Positions 1 to 10,645 of a stretch of 64,000 bases of DNA are shown here, in pieces. A model generated the notes under the pieces. That model worked only from the letters and a program-made list of their open reading frames with translations. It was not told the DNA's origin and did not search any database. The stretch's first letter is position 1, and every line of letters begins with the position of its first letter. The position numbers and the translations under genes are program-made. The DNA lies in NCBI GenBank assembly GCA_963794415.1, contig CAWCDI010000001.1, forward strand, positions 1 through 64,000, written 5' to 3'. The stretch comes from CAVPTL01 sp963794415. GTDB taxonomy: Bacteria; Actinomycetota; Thermoleophilia; Gaiellales; JAICJC01.

Positions 1-31
1 TGACTGAAGCACAGGGCTAAAGGAGACCGAA

Positions 32-1222
<1,191 letters not shown>

Positions 1223-1257
1223 TCAATCAGCAAACGATCGACGGGAACGACTGACAA

Positions 1258-1566
1258 GTGGCAGCTCAAAAGATCCGCATACGCCTGAAGGGTTACGACC
1301 ATACCCAGGTCGACCTGTCGGCTCGCTCGATCGTGGAGACCGTGCAGCGGTCCGGCGCTTCGGTGTCGGGCCCTGTGCCTCTCCCCACCGAGAAGAACGT
1401 GTACTGCGTGATCCGCGGTCCTTTCAAGGACAAGGATTCACGTGAGCACTTCGAGATCCGTACCCACAAGCGGCTGATCGACATCCATCAGCCCACGCCC
1501 AAGACGGTTGACTCGCTCATGCGGCTCGATCTGCCGGCCGGCGTCGACATCGAGATCAAGCTCTAA
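1258..1566 (+). CDS. rpsJ: Ribosomal protein S10 (GTG start)
   Basis: Small-subunit head protein, also a partner of NusB/NusG in antitermination. 102 residues, the normal length. The N-terminus (AAQKIRIRLKGYDH after the initiator) and the THKRLIDIHQPTPKTVDSLM stretch are family hallmarks. The start is GTG, 35 bases after tuf. It is first of the tightly packed S10 block (rpsJ-rplC-rplD-rplW-rplB-rpsS-rplV-rpsC-rplP-rpmC-rpsQ). Confidence 0.97.
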   Translation: MAAQKIRIRLKGYDHTQVDLSARSIVETVQRSGASVSGPVPLPTEKNVYCVIRGPFKDKDSREHFEIRTHKRLIDIHQPTPKTVDSLMRLDLPAGVDIEIKL

Positions 1567-1569
1567 CTC

Positions 1570-2202
1570 ATGGCTCAATTCGCATCCAAAGGCATCATCG
1601 GCACCAAGATCGGGATGACCCAGCTGTTCGATCAGGAATCGGGCCAGGTCACGCCCGTCACCGTGATCGAGGCGGGTCCCTGCCCGGTCTCCGCCGTGCG
1701 CACCCAGGACGTCGATGGGTACACGGCTGTGCAGGTTGCGTTCGGCGAGATCAAGCCGCGCAAGCTGAGCAAGCCCGAGGCCGGCCATCTGGCCACCGCG
1801 GGCGTCGGCCCGCACCGGCACGTGTTCGAGCTGCGCGGAGTCGAGGGCCCGGTCGTGGGTGACACCGTCACCGTCGAGGCCTTCGCGCCCGGCGACAAGG
1901 TCAAGATCTCGGGCACCTCCAAGGGCAAGGGCTTTGCCGGCACCATCAAGCGGCACAACTTCCACCGCGGCCCCGTGTCCCACGGCTCGCACAACGTGCG
2001 CGCCCCGGGCTCGATCGGCGCAGCGGCCTACCCGGCCCGCGTCATGAAGGGCATCAAGATGGCCGGTCACATGGGCAGCGCCCGCGTGACGCAGAAGGGC
2101 CTTCGCATCGTCGAGGTCGACGCCGAGAAGAACCTGATCCTGGTCAAGGGCGCAGTCCCCGGCTCGGTCGGCGGCGTCGTCGAGATCCGGAGCGAGAGCT
2201 GA
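1570..2202 (+). CDS. rplC: Ribosomal protein L3
   Basis: Early-assembling 23S rRNA binder near the peptidyl-transferase centre. 210 residues. It contains IGTKIGMTQLF near the N-terminus and the loop RGPVSHGSHNVRAPGSIG that reaches the catalytic core. The ATG lies three bases after the rpsJ stop, and the stop overlaps the rplD start by one base, so translation is coupled. Confidence 0.97.
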   Translation: MAQFASKGIIGTKIGMTQLFDQESGQVTPVTVIEAGPCPVSAVRTQDVDGYTAVQVAFGEIKPRKLSKPEAGHLATAGVGPHRHVFELRGVEGPVVGDTVTVEAFAPGDKVKISGTSKGKGFAGTIKRHNFHRGPVSHGSHNVRAPGSIGAAAYPARVMKGIKMAGHMGSARVTQKGLRIVEVDAEKNLILVKGAVPGSVGGVVEIRSES

Positions 2203-2819
2203 TGGCCGCCCTCAACGCACCCGTCCTCGGCGCGACGACCAAGGCCAAGCTCGATCCGGCCACGTTCGGCCTCGAGCGCAACGACAGCCTCGTCCACGAG
2301 GTCGTCAAGGCCGAGCTCGCTGCGCGCCGGCAGGGCACGCACGCCACCAAGACCCGCGGCATGGTCTCGGGCGGCGGCGCGAAGCCGTGGCGCCAGAAGG
2401 GCACCGGCCGCGCCCGCGCAGGCACAACCCGTGCACCGCAGTGGACGGGCGGCGGCGTCGTGTTCGGCCCCAGCCCCCGCAACTACACCGGCAAGGTCAA
2501 CCGCAAGGCCTACCACAAGGCAATGCAGATCGCGCTCTCGGCCCATGCGGCCGGCGGCACGCTGGCAGCCATCGACGGTGCCGCTTTCAAGGCGCCGAAG
2601 ACCAGCCAGGCAGCCGAGCTCGTCGCCGACTTCCACGTCCGCGGCCCGATGGTGGTGGTCGTGACCTCCGAGGAGGACGCCGTCGCCCGCTCGTTCCGCA
2701 ATCTCGATCGCGCGCACGTCATCGACGTGGGGTCGCTCGAGGTCGCCGATCTGGTGTGGGCCCGCCGCGTGGCCGTCTCGAAGGCCGCCCTCCAGCAGCT
2801 CGAAGGGAGAAACGCATGA
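2202..2819 (+). CDS. rplD: Ribosomal protein L4
   Basis: 23S rRNA binder lining the exit tunnel; in some bacteria it also represses its own operon. 205 residues. The tunnel-loop region reads KTRGMVSGGGAKPWRQKGTG followed by RARAGT, typical of the family. The start overlaps the last base of rplC and the end overlaps rplW (ATGA). Confidence 0.97.
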   Translation: MAALNAPVLGATTKAKLDPATFGLERNDSLVHEVVKAELAARRQGTHATKTRGMVSGGGAKPWRQKGTGRARAGTTRAPQWTGGGVVFGPSPRNYTGKVNRKAYHKAMQIALSAHAAGGTLAAIDGAAFKAPKTSQAAELVADFHVRGPMVVVVTSEEDAVARSFRNLDRAHVIDVGSLEVADLVWARRVAVSKAALQQLEGRNA

Positions 2820-3112
2820 ACGGCGACGCTCGCAGCGTGCTGATCTCACCGGTGGTGTCGGAGAAGAGCTACGGCCTCATCGCCGAGCGCCGCAAGTACA
2901 CCTTCAAGGTGCTCCAGCACGCTCACAAGACGCAGATCCGCCAGGCAGTCGAGGAAGTCTTCGGCGTGGACGTGGTGGCAGTCAACATCGTGAAGGTCCA
3001 GGCCAAGCCCAAGCGGCGCGGCGCCAGCGTGGGCACCCGCCCGGGCTGGAAGAAGGCGATCGTCACGGTCGCCGAGGGACAGAGCATCGACGCGTTCGGA
3101 CCGGGAGTCTAG
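2816..3112 (+). CDS. rplW: Ribosomal protein L23
   Basis: Exit-tunnel protein and docking site for trigger factor and SRP. 98 residues, starting at the ATG that overlaps the rplD stop. An open frame continues upstream, but conservation (ISPVVSEKSYGLIAERRKYTF) begins only here, and GGGAGAAACGC gives a ribosome binding site just before the ATG. The extended upstream frame is antisense-like noise inside rplD. Confidence 0.96.
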   Translation: MNGDARSVLISPVVSEKSYGLIAERRKYTFKVLQHAHKTQIRQAVEEVFGVDVVAVNIVKVQAKPKRRGASVGTRPGWKKAIVTVAEGQSIDAFGPGV

Positions 3113-3118
3113 GAACCG

Positions 3119-3957
<839 letters not shown>

Positions 3958-3961
<4 letters not shown>

Positions 3962-4242
3962 GCCGATCGAGCAAGAAGGGGCCCTTCGTGGACCCCAAAC
4001 TGTTGAAGCGGGTCGAGGAGATGAACACCACGCAGCAGAAGCGCATGCTGAAGACGTGGTCGCGTTCGTCCACCATCTTCCCCGAGTTCGTCGGGCACAC
4101 GATCGCGGTGCACGACGGCCGCAAGCACGTTCCCGTCTTCGTGTCCGAGTCGATGGTCGGCCACAAGCTGGGCGAGTTCGCCCCCACCCGCACCTACCGC
4201 GGGCACGGCAATGACCGCACCTCCAGGCTGAAGGGCCGCTGA
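3958..4242 (+). CDS. rpsS: Ribosomal protein S19
   Basis: Small-subunit head protein next to S13 and the A-site tRNA. 94 residues, complete, with the motifs SRSSKKGPFVD, TWSRSSTIFPEFVG and LGEFAPTRTYRGHG. It is coupled to rplB by ATGA overlap; rplV follows after four bases. Confidence 0.97.
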
Positions 4243-4246
4243 ACCA

Positions 4247-4981
4247 ATGGCTACCGCTACACCCGAACGCGAGATCATCAGGGCTCAGGCCCGCTATGTG
4301 CGCACGTCGGCCCGCAAGGCGCGGCTGGTGCTCGAGCACATCCGGGGCAAGTCCGCCCTGGAGGCTCAGACCATCCTTGCCTTCCACACCCGTGCGGCAG
4401 CCAAGGACGCGAACAAGGTGCTGAAGTCGGCCATCGCCAACGCCGACAACAACAACGGCTACGACGCCGAGGACATGGTCGTCGTCGCTGCCTATGCCGA
4501 TGAGGGCCCGACCCTGAAGCGCTGGCGCCCCCGCGCTCGCGGCCGCGTGAACCGCATCGAGAAGCGCACGTGTCACATCACCATCCAGCTTGCCGTCGCC
4601 AACCCTGGCGAGATCAAGCGCCGCGCCCCCCGTGCTGCTGCAACCGCACCCGTGGCGCCCACGCCGGAGCCCGTTGCGCCGGTGGAGGAGGAGACCCCGG
4701 TGGTGGAGGACGTCGCAACCGAGGCTCCCGCAGCCGAGGCCCCCGCGGCCGAGGAAGCACCCAAGCCCAAGCGAAAGCCCCGCGCCAAGAAGCCCAAGGT
4801 CGACGAGGCGGCAGCAGCAGCGTCCGCCGAGGAGGCAGCCGTCGCCGAGCCCGAGGCCGCGCCTGACGCAGAGGCCGAAGTCGTGAACGAGGCCGACGCC
4901 CAGACCGAGTCCGCTCCCGAGCCCGAGGTCGAGGCCGGCGAGCAGCCGAGCGATACCAATGATGAGGAGGCCTCCAGCTAA
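4247..4981 (+). CDS. rplV: Ribosomal protein L22 with long C-terminal tail
   Basis: Exit-tunnel protein. Residues 1 to about 120 are a normal L22 domain (YVRTSARKARLVLEHIRGKS near the start, CHITIQLA near the end). The remaining roughly 120 residues are a low-complexity extension rich in Ala, Pro and Glu with a basic KPKRKPRAKKPK patch, so the protein is about twice the family length at 244 residues. No frameshift is needed to explain the tail, because the frame ends at a stop that overlaps the rpsC ATG by one base. The tail's role is unknown. Confidence 0.95.
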   Translation: MATATPEREIIRAQARYVRTSARKARLVLEHIRGKSALEAQTILAFHTRAAAKDANKVLKSAIANADNNNGYDAEDMVVVAAYADEGPTLKRWRPRARGRVNRIEKRTCHITIQLAVANPGEIKRRAPRAAATAPVAPTPEPVAPVEEETPVVEDVATEAPAAEAPAAEEAPKPKRKPRAKKPKVDEAAAAASAEEAAVAEPEAAPDAEAEVVNEADAQTESAPEPEVEAGEQPSDTNDEEASS

Positions 4982-6087
4982 TGGGCCACAAAGTCCATCC
5001 CGGCGGCCTTCGCGTCGGCGTCATCCATACCTGGAAGTCCAACTGGTTCACCAGCAACAAGGAGTTTGCCGGGTACCTGGCCGAGGACTACAAGATCCGG
5101 GACCACATCAACGGCAAGCTGTCGCATGCCGGCCTCTCGGACATCCATATCCGCAAGGACAAGCAGAAGATCACGGTCGACATCTACACGGCCCGCCCGG
5201 GCATCGTGATCGGCAAGTCCGGCTCCGAGGTGGATGCCCTGCGGCGCGAGCTGCACGACATGACCGGCAAGGCCGTTCAGGTCAACATCACCGAGATCAA
5301 GCGCCCCGAGCTGGACGCCCGGCTGGTTGCGCAGTCCATCGCCGAGCAGCTGCAGAACCGCGTGTCGTTCCGGCGCGCGATGAAGCGCTCGCTCTCGTCC
5401 TCGATGCGCTCCGGCGCTCAGGGCGTGAAGGTGCGCTGCGGCGGACGGCTGGGCGGCTCGGAGATGAGCCGGTCGGAGACCTACAGCGAGGGCCGCGTGC
5501 CGCTGCACACGCTTCGCGCCGACATCGATTACGGCTTCACCGAGGCCAAGACCACCTTCGGCCGCATCGGCGTGAAGGTCTGGATCAACAAGGGCGAGAT
5601 CATGCCCGAGGGCTTCGAGCGCGACGGTCAGTCCACCCGCCTGGGTGAGGTCGACTCGCGGCGTCGCCGCCGCGGCGCGCTGCCCGGCGAGATGGAGCAG
5701 CTCGGTCCCTCCAGGCCCGGACGCCGCGAAGGTGGCGGCGGCGGCGGCGGTGGCCGCGGTCGCGGTCGCAACCGTCCCGGTGGCGGCGGACCTCCCGGCG
5801 CCGGTGGCGGCCAGGGCGGCGGTCGTCCTCAGGGCGGCCAGGGTGGCGGCAACCGTGCCGGCGGCCAGGGTGGCGGGGGCAATCGTCCCGGCCCCGGTGG
5901 CGGCCAGGGCGGCGGCGGTCCCCAGGGCGGAGGCGGCGGTCGCCGGCGTCCTTCGCGCCCGGCACCCGAAGCATCCACGCCCAAGCCCGATACCAGTGCA
6001 CCCGCGGCGCCTCCGGCACCCGAGGCCTCAGCGCCTCCGGCAGCTCCGGCGGCTCCTGCGACCGAGAACACCGGGGGTGAGTCGTAG
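4981..6087 (+). CDS. rpsC: Ribosomal protein S3 with Gly/Arg-rich tail
   Basis: Small-subunit protein at the mRNA entry tunnel. Residues 1 to about 210 hold the N-terminal KH domain (GIVIGKSGSEVDALRRELHD) and the S3 C-terminal domain (RTEGRV-like segment ETYSEGRVPLHTLRADIDYG). After residue about 230 comes an extension of roughly 140 residues of GGQGGG/RGG-like repeats ending in a Pro/Ala/Ser/Glu segment. At 368 residues it is far longer than typical S3 (about 210-280). It overlaps rplV and the GTG of rplP by one base each. Confidence 0.95.
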   Translation: MGHKVHPGGLRVGVIHTWKSNWFTSNKEFAGYLAEDYKIRDHINGKLSHAGLSDIHIRKDKQKITVDIYTARPGIVIGKSGSEVDALRRELHDMTGKAVQVNITEIKRPELDARLVAQSIAEQLQNRVSFRRAMKRSLSSSMRSGAQGVKVRCGGRLGGSEMSRSETYSEGRVPLHTLRADIDYGFTEAKTTFGRIGVKVWINKGEIMPEGFERDGQSTRLGEVDSRRRRRGALPGEMEQLGPSRPGRREGGGGGGGGRGRGRNRPGGGGPPGAGGGQGGGRPQGGQGGGNRAGGQGGGGNRPGPGGGQGGGGPQGGGGGRRRPSRPAPEASTPKPDTSAPAAPPAPEASAPPAAPAAPATENTGGES

Positions 6088-6515
6088 TGCTTCTGCCCAA
6101 GCGAACCAAGTTCCGCAAGGTTCATCGTGGACGACGGCGAGGGCTGGCCAAGGGCCACACCCGCGTCCAGTTCGGCGAGTACGGCCTGAAGGCGCTCGAG
6201 ACCGGGTGGGTCACCAACCGGCAGATCGAGGCCGGCCGTATCGCGATGACCCGCAAGATCAAGCGTGGCGGCAAGGTCTGGATCACCATCTTCCCGGACA
6301 AGTCGGTCACGAAGAAGCCTGCCGAGACCCGCATGGGTTCCGGCAAGGGCTCGCCCGAGGGCTGGGTGGCCGTGGTCAAGCCCGGCCGCGTCATGTACGA
6401 GCTCGCCGGCGTGCCCGAGCCTCTGGCCCGCGAGGCCATGCGCCTCGCTGCCATGAAGCTGCCCATCAAAACCAAGTTCGTCTCTCGAGAAGGTGATCTC
6501 TTTGAGGGCCAGTGA
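6087..6515 (+). CDS. rplP: Ribosomal protein L16 (GTG start)
   Basis: 23S rRNA protein near the A-site tRNA elbow. 142 residues with the signature LLPKRTKFRKVHRGRRRG and the segment KTRMGSGKGSPEGW-like (ETRMGSGKGSPEGWVAVVKP). The GTG overlaps the final base of the rpsC TAG. The 3' end overlaps rpmC by 23 bases. Confidence 0.97.
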   Translation: MLLPKRTKFRKVHRGRRRGLAKGHTRVQFGEYGLKALETGWVTNRQIEAGRIAMTRKIKRGGKVWITIFPDKSVTKKPAETRMGSGKGSPEGWVAVVKPGRVMYELAGVPEPLAREAMRLAAMKLPIKTKFVSREGDLFEGQ

Positions 6516-6705
6516 GATACGTGAACTGACCGAGGACGAGGTCGACCGCAAGCTGGCCGAGACTCGCCAGGAGCTGTTCAACCTGCGTTTCCAGCACGCC
6601 ACAGGCGCGCTCGACAACACCGCCGCGCTCACTCGCGTGAAGCGCGACATCGCTCGCCTCCTGACGCTTGGCGGAGAGCGCAACCGAACCGTGAAGGACT
6701 CATGA
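6493..6705 (+). CDS. rpmC: Ribosomal protein L29
   Basis: Small coiled 23S rRNA protein at the tunnel exit. Up to 70 residues with the typical LFNLRFQHATGALDNTAALT segment. The GTG at 6493 has GAGAAGG just upstream and lies inside rplP; a TTG at 6502 would give a shorter N-terminus (the protein then begins near RASEIREL) and cannot be excluded. It ends in an ATGA overlap with rpsQ. Confidence 0.94.
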   Translation: MISLRASEIRELTEDEVDRKLAETRQELFNLRFQHATGALDNTAALTRVKRDIARLLTLGGERNRTVKDS

Positions 6706-6989
6706 GCACAGAGAACGACATCGAAGCCGAAGAGGCGGTCCGCGGCCGGCGCAAGGAGCGCCGTGGCGTGGTCGTGTCCGACGCGATGGACAAGACGATC
6801 GTCGTGCGTGTCGACGTGGTCAAGTCCCACACCAAGTACAAGAAGACGATGCGCCGGTCCATCCGGCTGCATGCCCACGACGAGAAGGGCGAGGCCAAGA
6901 CGGGCGACATCGTGCGCATCGTCGAGACCCGCCCGCTCTCCAAGACCAAGCGCTGGCGCATGGCCGAGATCGTCGAGGTGGCGAAGTGA
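6702..6989 (+). CDS. rpsQ: Ribosomal protein S17
   Basis: Primary 16S rRNA binder with an OB fold. 95 residues; motifs GVVVSDAMDKTIVVRV and HDEKGEAKTGDIVRIVETRP match the family. The extra acidic N-terminal residues (STENDIEAEEAV) are common in actinobacteria. Coupled at both ends by four-base overlaps. Confidence 0.97.
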   Translation: MSTENDIEAEEAVRGRRKERRGVVVSDAMDKTIVVRVDVVKSHTKYKKTMRRSIRLHAHDEKGEAKTGDIVRIVETRPLSKTKRWRMAEIVEVAK

Positions 6990-7354
6990 TTCAGGTGGAA
7001 AGCCGCTTGCGGGTCGCCGACAACACCGGCGCCCGGGTGATCCTCTGCATCCGCATCAAGGGTGGCAGCCGGCGTCGCTATGCCGGGGTTGGCGATATCA
7101 TTGTCGGTACCGTCAAGCAGGCCACCCCGAATGGCACCGTCAAGAAGGGCGAGGTCGTGACTGCGGTGGTGGTGCGCACGACCAAGCAGCATCATCGCGA
7201 CGACGGTACCTACATCGCCTTTGACGAGAACGCGGCGGTGATCATCGACGCACAGCGCAATCCTCGCGGCACCCGCATCTTCGGGCCCGTCGCGCGCGAG
7301 CTGCGCGAGCGCAACTTCATGAAGATCGTTTCTCTCGCTCCCGAGGTGCTTTGA
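6986..7354 (+). CDS. rplN: Ribosomal protein L14 (GTG start)
   Basis: Subunit-interface protein of the large subunit. Exactly 122 residues, the canonical length, beginning MIQVESRLRVADNTGA and ending MKIVSLAPEVL. The GTG start overlaps the rpsQ TGA. First gene of the classical spc block. Confidence 0.98.
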   Translation: MIQVESRLRVADNTGARVILCIRIKGGSRRRYAGVGDIIVGTVKQATPNGTVKKGEVVTAVVVRTTKQHHRDDGTYIAFDENAAVIIDAQRNPRGTRIFGPVARELRERNFMKIVSLAPEVL

Positions 7355-7714
7355 GTGGCTAGCAGGCCCAAAATCAAGATCAGAACTGGTGACAACGTGC
7401 AGGTGCTGACCGGCAAGGACGCCGGCAAGCGCGGCGCGGTTCAGAGCGTGATCCCCGAGAAGCGCCGCCTGGTGGTCGAGGACGTCAACATGATCAAGCG
7501 CCACACCAAGCCCCGTCCTGCCCCGCGCAGCTCGGGCGGCCAGGGAGTCATCCCCGGCGGTGTGATCGAGCGCGAGGCGCCGCTCTACGTCGCCAATGTC
7601 GCGCTGGTCTGCCCCAACTGCGGCAAGCCCACGCGCATCGGCTACAGGATCAACGAGAAGGACGGCAACAAGGTGCGCGTGTGCCGCAAATGCAAAGAGG
7701 ACATCGATAAATGA
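7355..7714 (+). CDS. rplX: Ribosomal protein L24 with CxxC pair (GTG start)
   Basis: Assembly-initiating 23S rRNA protein. 119 residues; KOW-type region KIRTGDNVQVLTGKDAGKRG near the N-terminus. The C-terminal part has CPNC and CRKC, a four-cysteine knuckle likely to bind zinc, seen in a subset of L24 proteins. The start directly abuts the rplN stop; the stop overlaps rplE. Confidence 0.96.
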   Translation: MASRPKIKIRTGDNVQVLTGKDAGKRGAVQSVIPEKRRLVVEDVNMIKRHTKPRPAPRSSGGQGVIPGGVIEREAPLYVANVALVCPNCGKPTRIGYRINEKDGNKVRVCRKCKEDIDK

Positions 7715-8271
7715 GCACCGTCGAGACCCCCTATCCGCGGCTCAAGACGCGCTATGAGGACGACGTTCGCGACCAGCTCATGGAGCGGTTCGAGCTGAAG
7801 TCCGTCATGGCCGCGCCGCGCATCACCAAGATCGTCCTGAACATGGGCGTGGGCGAGGCCAAGGTCAACTCCAAGGCCCTCGACGACGCCGTCGCCGAGC
7901 TCGCGATCATCTCCGGGCAGGCGCCGGTCATCACGCGCGCCACCAAGTCGATCGCCGGCTTCAAGCTGCGCGAGGGCATGCCCATCGGCTGCAAGGTGAC
8001 GCTCCGCGGCGACCGCATGTACGAGTTCCTCGACCGGCTCACGAGCATCGCGCTGCCCCGCATCCGCGACTTCCGGGGGATCAACCCCAACTCGTTCGAC
8101 GGCCGTGGCAACTTCGCCATGGGCGTGCGCGAGCAGGTCATCTTCCCCGAGATCAACTACGACGATGTGAAGGAAGTCCGCGGGCTCAACATCGTGATCA
8201 CGACCACGGCTCCAGACGACGAGCAGGCGCGAGAGCTCCTGCGCGCGCTGGGAATGCCTTTCTCAGGCTAA
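7711..8271 (+). CDS. rplE: Ribosomal protein L5
   Basis: 5S rRNA-binding protein contacting the P-site tRNA. 186 residues with the signature ITKIVLNMGVGEAKVNSKAL and the C-terminal GLNIVITTTAPDDEQARELL. Coupled to rplX by ATGA; rpsN follows after 19 bases with a recognisable AGAAGGA ribosome binding site. Confidence 0.97.
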   Translation: MSTVETPYPRLKTRYEDDVRDQLMERFELKSVMAAPRITKIVLNMGVGEAKVNSKALDDAVAELAIISGQAPVITRATKSIAGFKLREGMPIGCKVTLRGDRMYEFLDRLTSIALPRIRDFRGINPNSFDGRGNFAMGVREQVIFPEINYDDVKEVRGLNIVITTTAPDDEQARELLRALGMPFSG

Positions 8272-8290
8272 AGCAGAAGGATCGGAACGA

Positions 8291-8476
8291 ATGGCAAAGG
8301 AAGCACTCAGAGTCAAGCAGGCGAGGCCCGCGAAGTACTCGACGCGGGCATATCACCGCTGCGGCCGCTGCGGTCGTTCGCGCGCCTACTACCGGAAGTT
8401 CGGCGTGTGCCGCATCTGCCTGCGCGAGCTTGCACACCAGGGCGTCATTCCTGGCATGACCAAGAGCAGCTGGTGA
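8291..8476 (+). CDS. rpsN: Ribosomal protein S14, zinc type
   Basis: Small-subunit head protein of the short zinc-binding (rpsZ) class. 61 residues, with CGRC at about 24-27 and CRIC at about 40-43 supplying four ligands, and the family ending GVIPGMTKSSW. The zinc-independent long paralogue is not in the window. Confidence 0.97.
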   Translation: MAKEALRVKQARPAKYSTRAYHRCGRCGRSRAYYRKFGVCRICLRELAHQGVIPGMTKSSW

Positions 8477-8485
8477 GGAGCGATC

Positions 8486-8881
8486 ATGGTTACTGATCCA
8501 ATCGGAGACATGCTGACACGTATTCGCAACGCCAACCAGGCGCTGCACGAGCGTGTCGAGATGCCCGCATCCGGCATGAAGCGGGAGATTGCCCGCATCC
8601 TCCAGGAAGAGGGCTATATCGATGGGTACAAGGTGGCCAAGGGCGATGTGCACGACACCCTGGTCGTCACCCTGCGCTACGGATCCAGCCGGGAGCGAGT
8701 CATCTCGGGCCTCAAGCGCATCTCAAAGCCCGGCCGCCGCGTGTACGCACGCAAAGACCGGCCCCACCGCGTACTCGGCGGCATGGGTGTTGCAATCCTT
8801 TCAACCTCGAACGGTGTTGTCACCGGTCGCACCGCCCAGGAGCAGGGCGTGGGCGGCGAGGTGCTGTGCTACGTCTGGTGA
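8486..8881 (+). CDS. rpsH: Ribosomal protein S8
   Basis: Central-domain 16S rRNA binder. 131 residues with DPIGDMLTRIRNANQA at the start and GGMGVAILSTSNGVVT near the end. Ribosome binding site GAGGAG precedes the ATG. Three bases separate it from rplF. Confidence 0.97.
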   Translation: MVTDPIGDMLTRIRNANQALHERVEMPASGMKREIARILQEEGYIDGYKVAKGDVHDTLVVTLRYGSSRERVISGLKRISKPGRRVYARKDRPHRVLGGMGVAILSTSNGVVTGRTAQEQGVGGEVLCYVW

Positions 8882-8884
8882 ATC

Positions 8885-9418
8885 ATGAGTCGAATCGGTA
8901 GAAAACCCATCCCTGTTCCCGCTGGTGTCGAGGTCGACATCCGCCCCGGCACGGTCACTGTGAAGGGCCCCAAGGGGTCGCTGGAGGAGCGCATCTCCCC
9001 CGACATCACGGTCAAGTCCGAGGACGGCGTGCTGACGGTCAGCCGCCCCAGCGACCGCAGCGACCATCGCGCGCTGCACGGCCTCACCCGGTCGCTGGTC
9101 GCCAACATGGTGATCGGCGTGACCGACGGCTACGAGCGCAGGCTCGAGATCCAGGGCGTCGGCTATCGCGCCGCGCTTCGCGGCAGCGACCTCGAGATGC
9201 AGCTCGGCTTCAGCCATCCGGTCAACGTGACGGCGCCCGAGGGCATCACGTTCGAGGTGCCGGCCCCGACGTCCGTCGTGGTCAAGGGCATCTCCAAGCA
9301 GCGCGTCGGCGAGACCGCGGCGCAAATTCGCAAGTGGCGTCCGCCGGAGCCGTACAAGGGCAAGGGTGTCCGGTACGAGGGCGAGCGCGTCACGATCAAG
9401 GTCGGAAAGAGGGCATAG
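8885..9418 (+). CDS. rplF: Ribosomal protein L6
   Basis: Large-subunit protein near the GTPase centre. 177 residues, the usual length, starting SRIGRKPIPVPAGVEV and carrying the C-terminal signature PPEPYKGKGVRYEGE. Its stop overlaps the rplR GTG by one base. Confidence 0.97.
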   Translation: MSRIGRKPIPVPAGVEVDIRPGTVTVKGPKGSLEERISPDITVKSEDGVLTVSRPSDRSDHRALHGLTRSLVANMVIGVTDGYERRLEIQGVGYRAALRGSDLEMQLGFSHPVNVTAPEGITFEVPAPTSVVVKGISKQRVGETAAQIRKWRPPEPYKGKGVRYEGERVTIKVGKRA

Positions 9419-9772
9419 TGGCGGTCAGGACAAAAGCAGAGGCTCGCAAGCGGCGGCATCGCCGCGTGCGCACCAAGATCACCGGCACGGCCGATCGGCC
9501 GCGGCTCGCTGTGTACCGTTCCAACCGTGGCATCGCCGCTCAGATGATCGACGACACCTCCGGGCACACGCTCGCGGCGGCGTCGAGCCAGGAGAAGGAT
9601 CTGGCCGCCACCAAGCGCGGCGACGCGCCCGCAGCGGTCGGCAAGCTGGTCGGCCGAGCGGGCCAGGACGGCCGGCGTCAGCACCTGCGTGTTCGATCGC
9701 GGGGGATACCTGTACCACGGACGTGTCAAGGCGCTTGCAGAGGCCGCCCGAGAATCTGGATTGGAGTTCTAA
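9418..9772 (+). CDS. rplR: Ribosomal protein L18, one-base frameshift
   Basis: 5S rRNA-binding protein. The GTG at 9418 overlaps the rplF stop. The first frame gives AVRTKAEARKRRHRRVRTKI through AAVGKLVG; the family continuation (STCVFDRGGYLYHGRVKALA then EAARESGLEF) is in the next frame to the TAA at 9770-9772. Removing one C at 9654/9655 restores an uninterrupted protein of about 117 residues. An essential gene broken by one base in a CC pair is most simply a sequencing error. rpsE follows after two bases. Confidence 0.9.
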
Positions 9773-9774
9773 GC

Positions 9775-10645
9775 GTGGCTCGAACCTCTCAGACAGCACG
9801 AGGATCGGTGGTCGAAGGCGGCCGCGAGCTCCAGGAGCGCGTGGTCAAGATCAACCGCGTCGCCAAGGTGGTCAAGGGCGGACGCCGGTTCTCGTTCACG
9901 GCCCTCGTGGTCGTCGGTGACGAGATCGATCACGTCGGCGTCGGGTACGGCAAGGCCAACGAGGTCCCCTCGGCCATCTCCAAGGCCGTCGAGGACGCGA
10001 AGAAGAACATGTTCCAGATCCCCAAGTACAAGAACACCATCACGCACCAGATCGTCGGCCGCTACGGCGCCGGCCAGGTGCTGCTCAAGCCCGCCTCCGA
10101 GGGCACCGGCGTCATCGCCGGCGCCGGCGTGCGCGCGGTGCTGGAGCTGGGTGGGGTGCGCGACATCCTGGCCAAGTCGCTGGGTACCGCCAACCCGATC
10201 AACCTGCTGATGGCAACCGTCGAGGGGCTGCAGAGCCTCAAGCGGCCCGAGGATCTGGCCAAGCTGCGCGGCAAGACCGTCCGCGAGGTGATCAAGCCTC
10301 ACTCCGAGGTGGTCGCCGAGCGCAACGAGGCCGAGGCTGCAGTCGTCGCCGCGGTCGCGGCCCAGCCGGCCGTGCGCTCCGAGGTGAAGCCCCTCGTGGA
10401 GGAGGCCAAGAAGCCTTCCAAGAAGGCGCGGGCCAAGGCGGCAGCGGCGAAGGAAGCCGCAGCGACGGCCGAGCCCGAGGCCGAGGAGGTTCCGGTCGTC
10501 GAGGAAGCCCCCGTAGCCGAAGCGGCACCCGCGGTCGAGGAGGCACCTGCTGCTGAGGAGGCGCCCGCCGCCGAGAGAGGCACCCGCAGCCGAGGAAGCA
10601 CCCGCAGCCGAGGAAGCCCCCGCCGAAGACGCCGAGGAGTCCTGA
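9775..10645 (+). CDS. rpsE: Ribosomal protein S5 with AEEAP-repeat tail, frameshift near end
   Basis: Accuracy-related small-subunit protein. The GTG start gives residues 1 to about 165 of normal S5 (VVKVVKGGRRFSFTALVVVG-like region, then AGAGVRAVLELGGVRDILAK). A tail of about 125 residues follows, rich in Ala, Glu and Pro with repeated EEAPAA units. An extra A in the GAGAGAG run at 10574-10578 throws the frame into Arg/Gly/Ser codons and joins it to rpmD; removing it restores the repeat and a TGA at 10643-10645 overlapping the rpmD ATG. The 498-residue open frame spanning L18, S5 and L30 is therefore an artefact. Confidence 0.9.
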
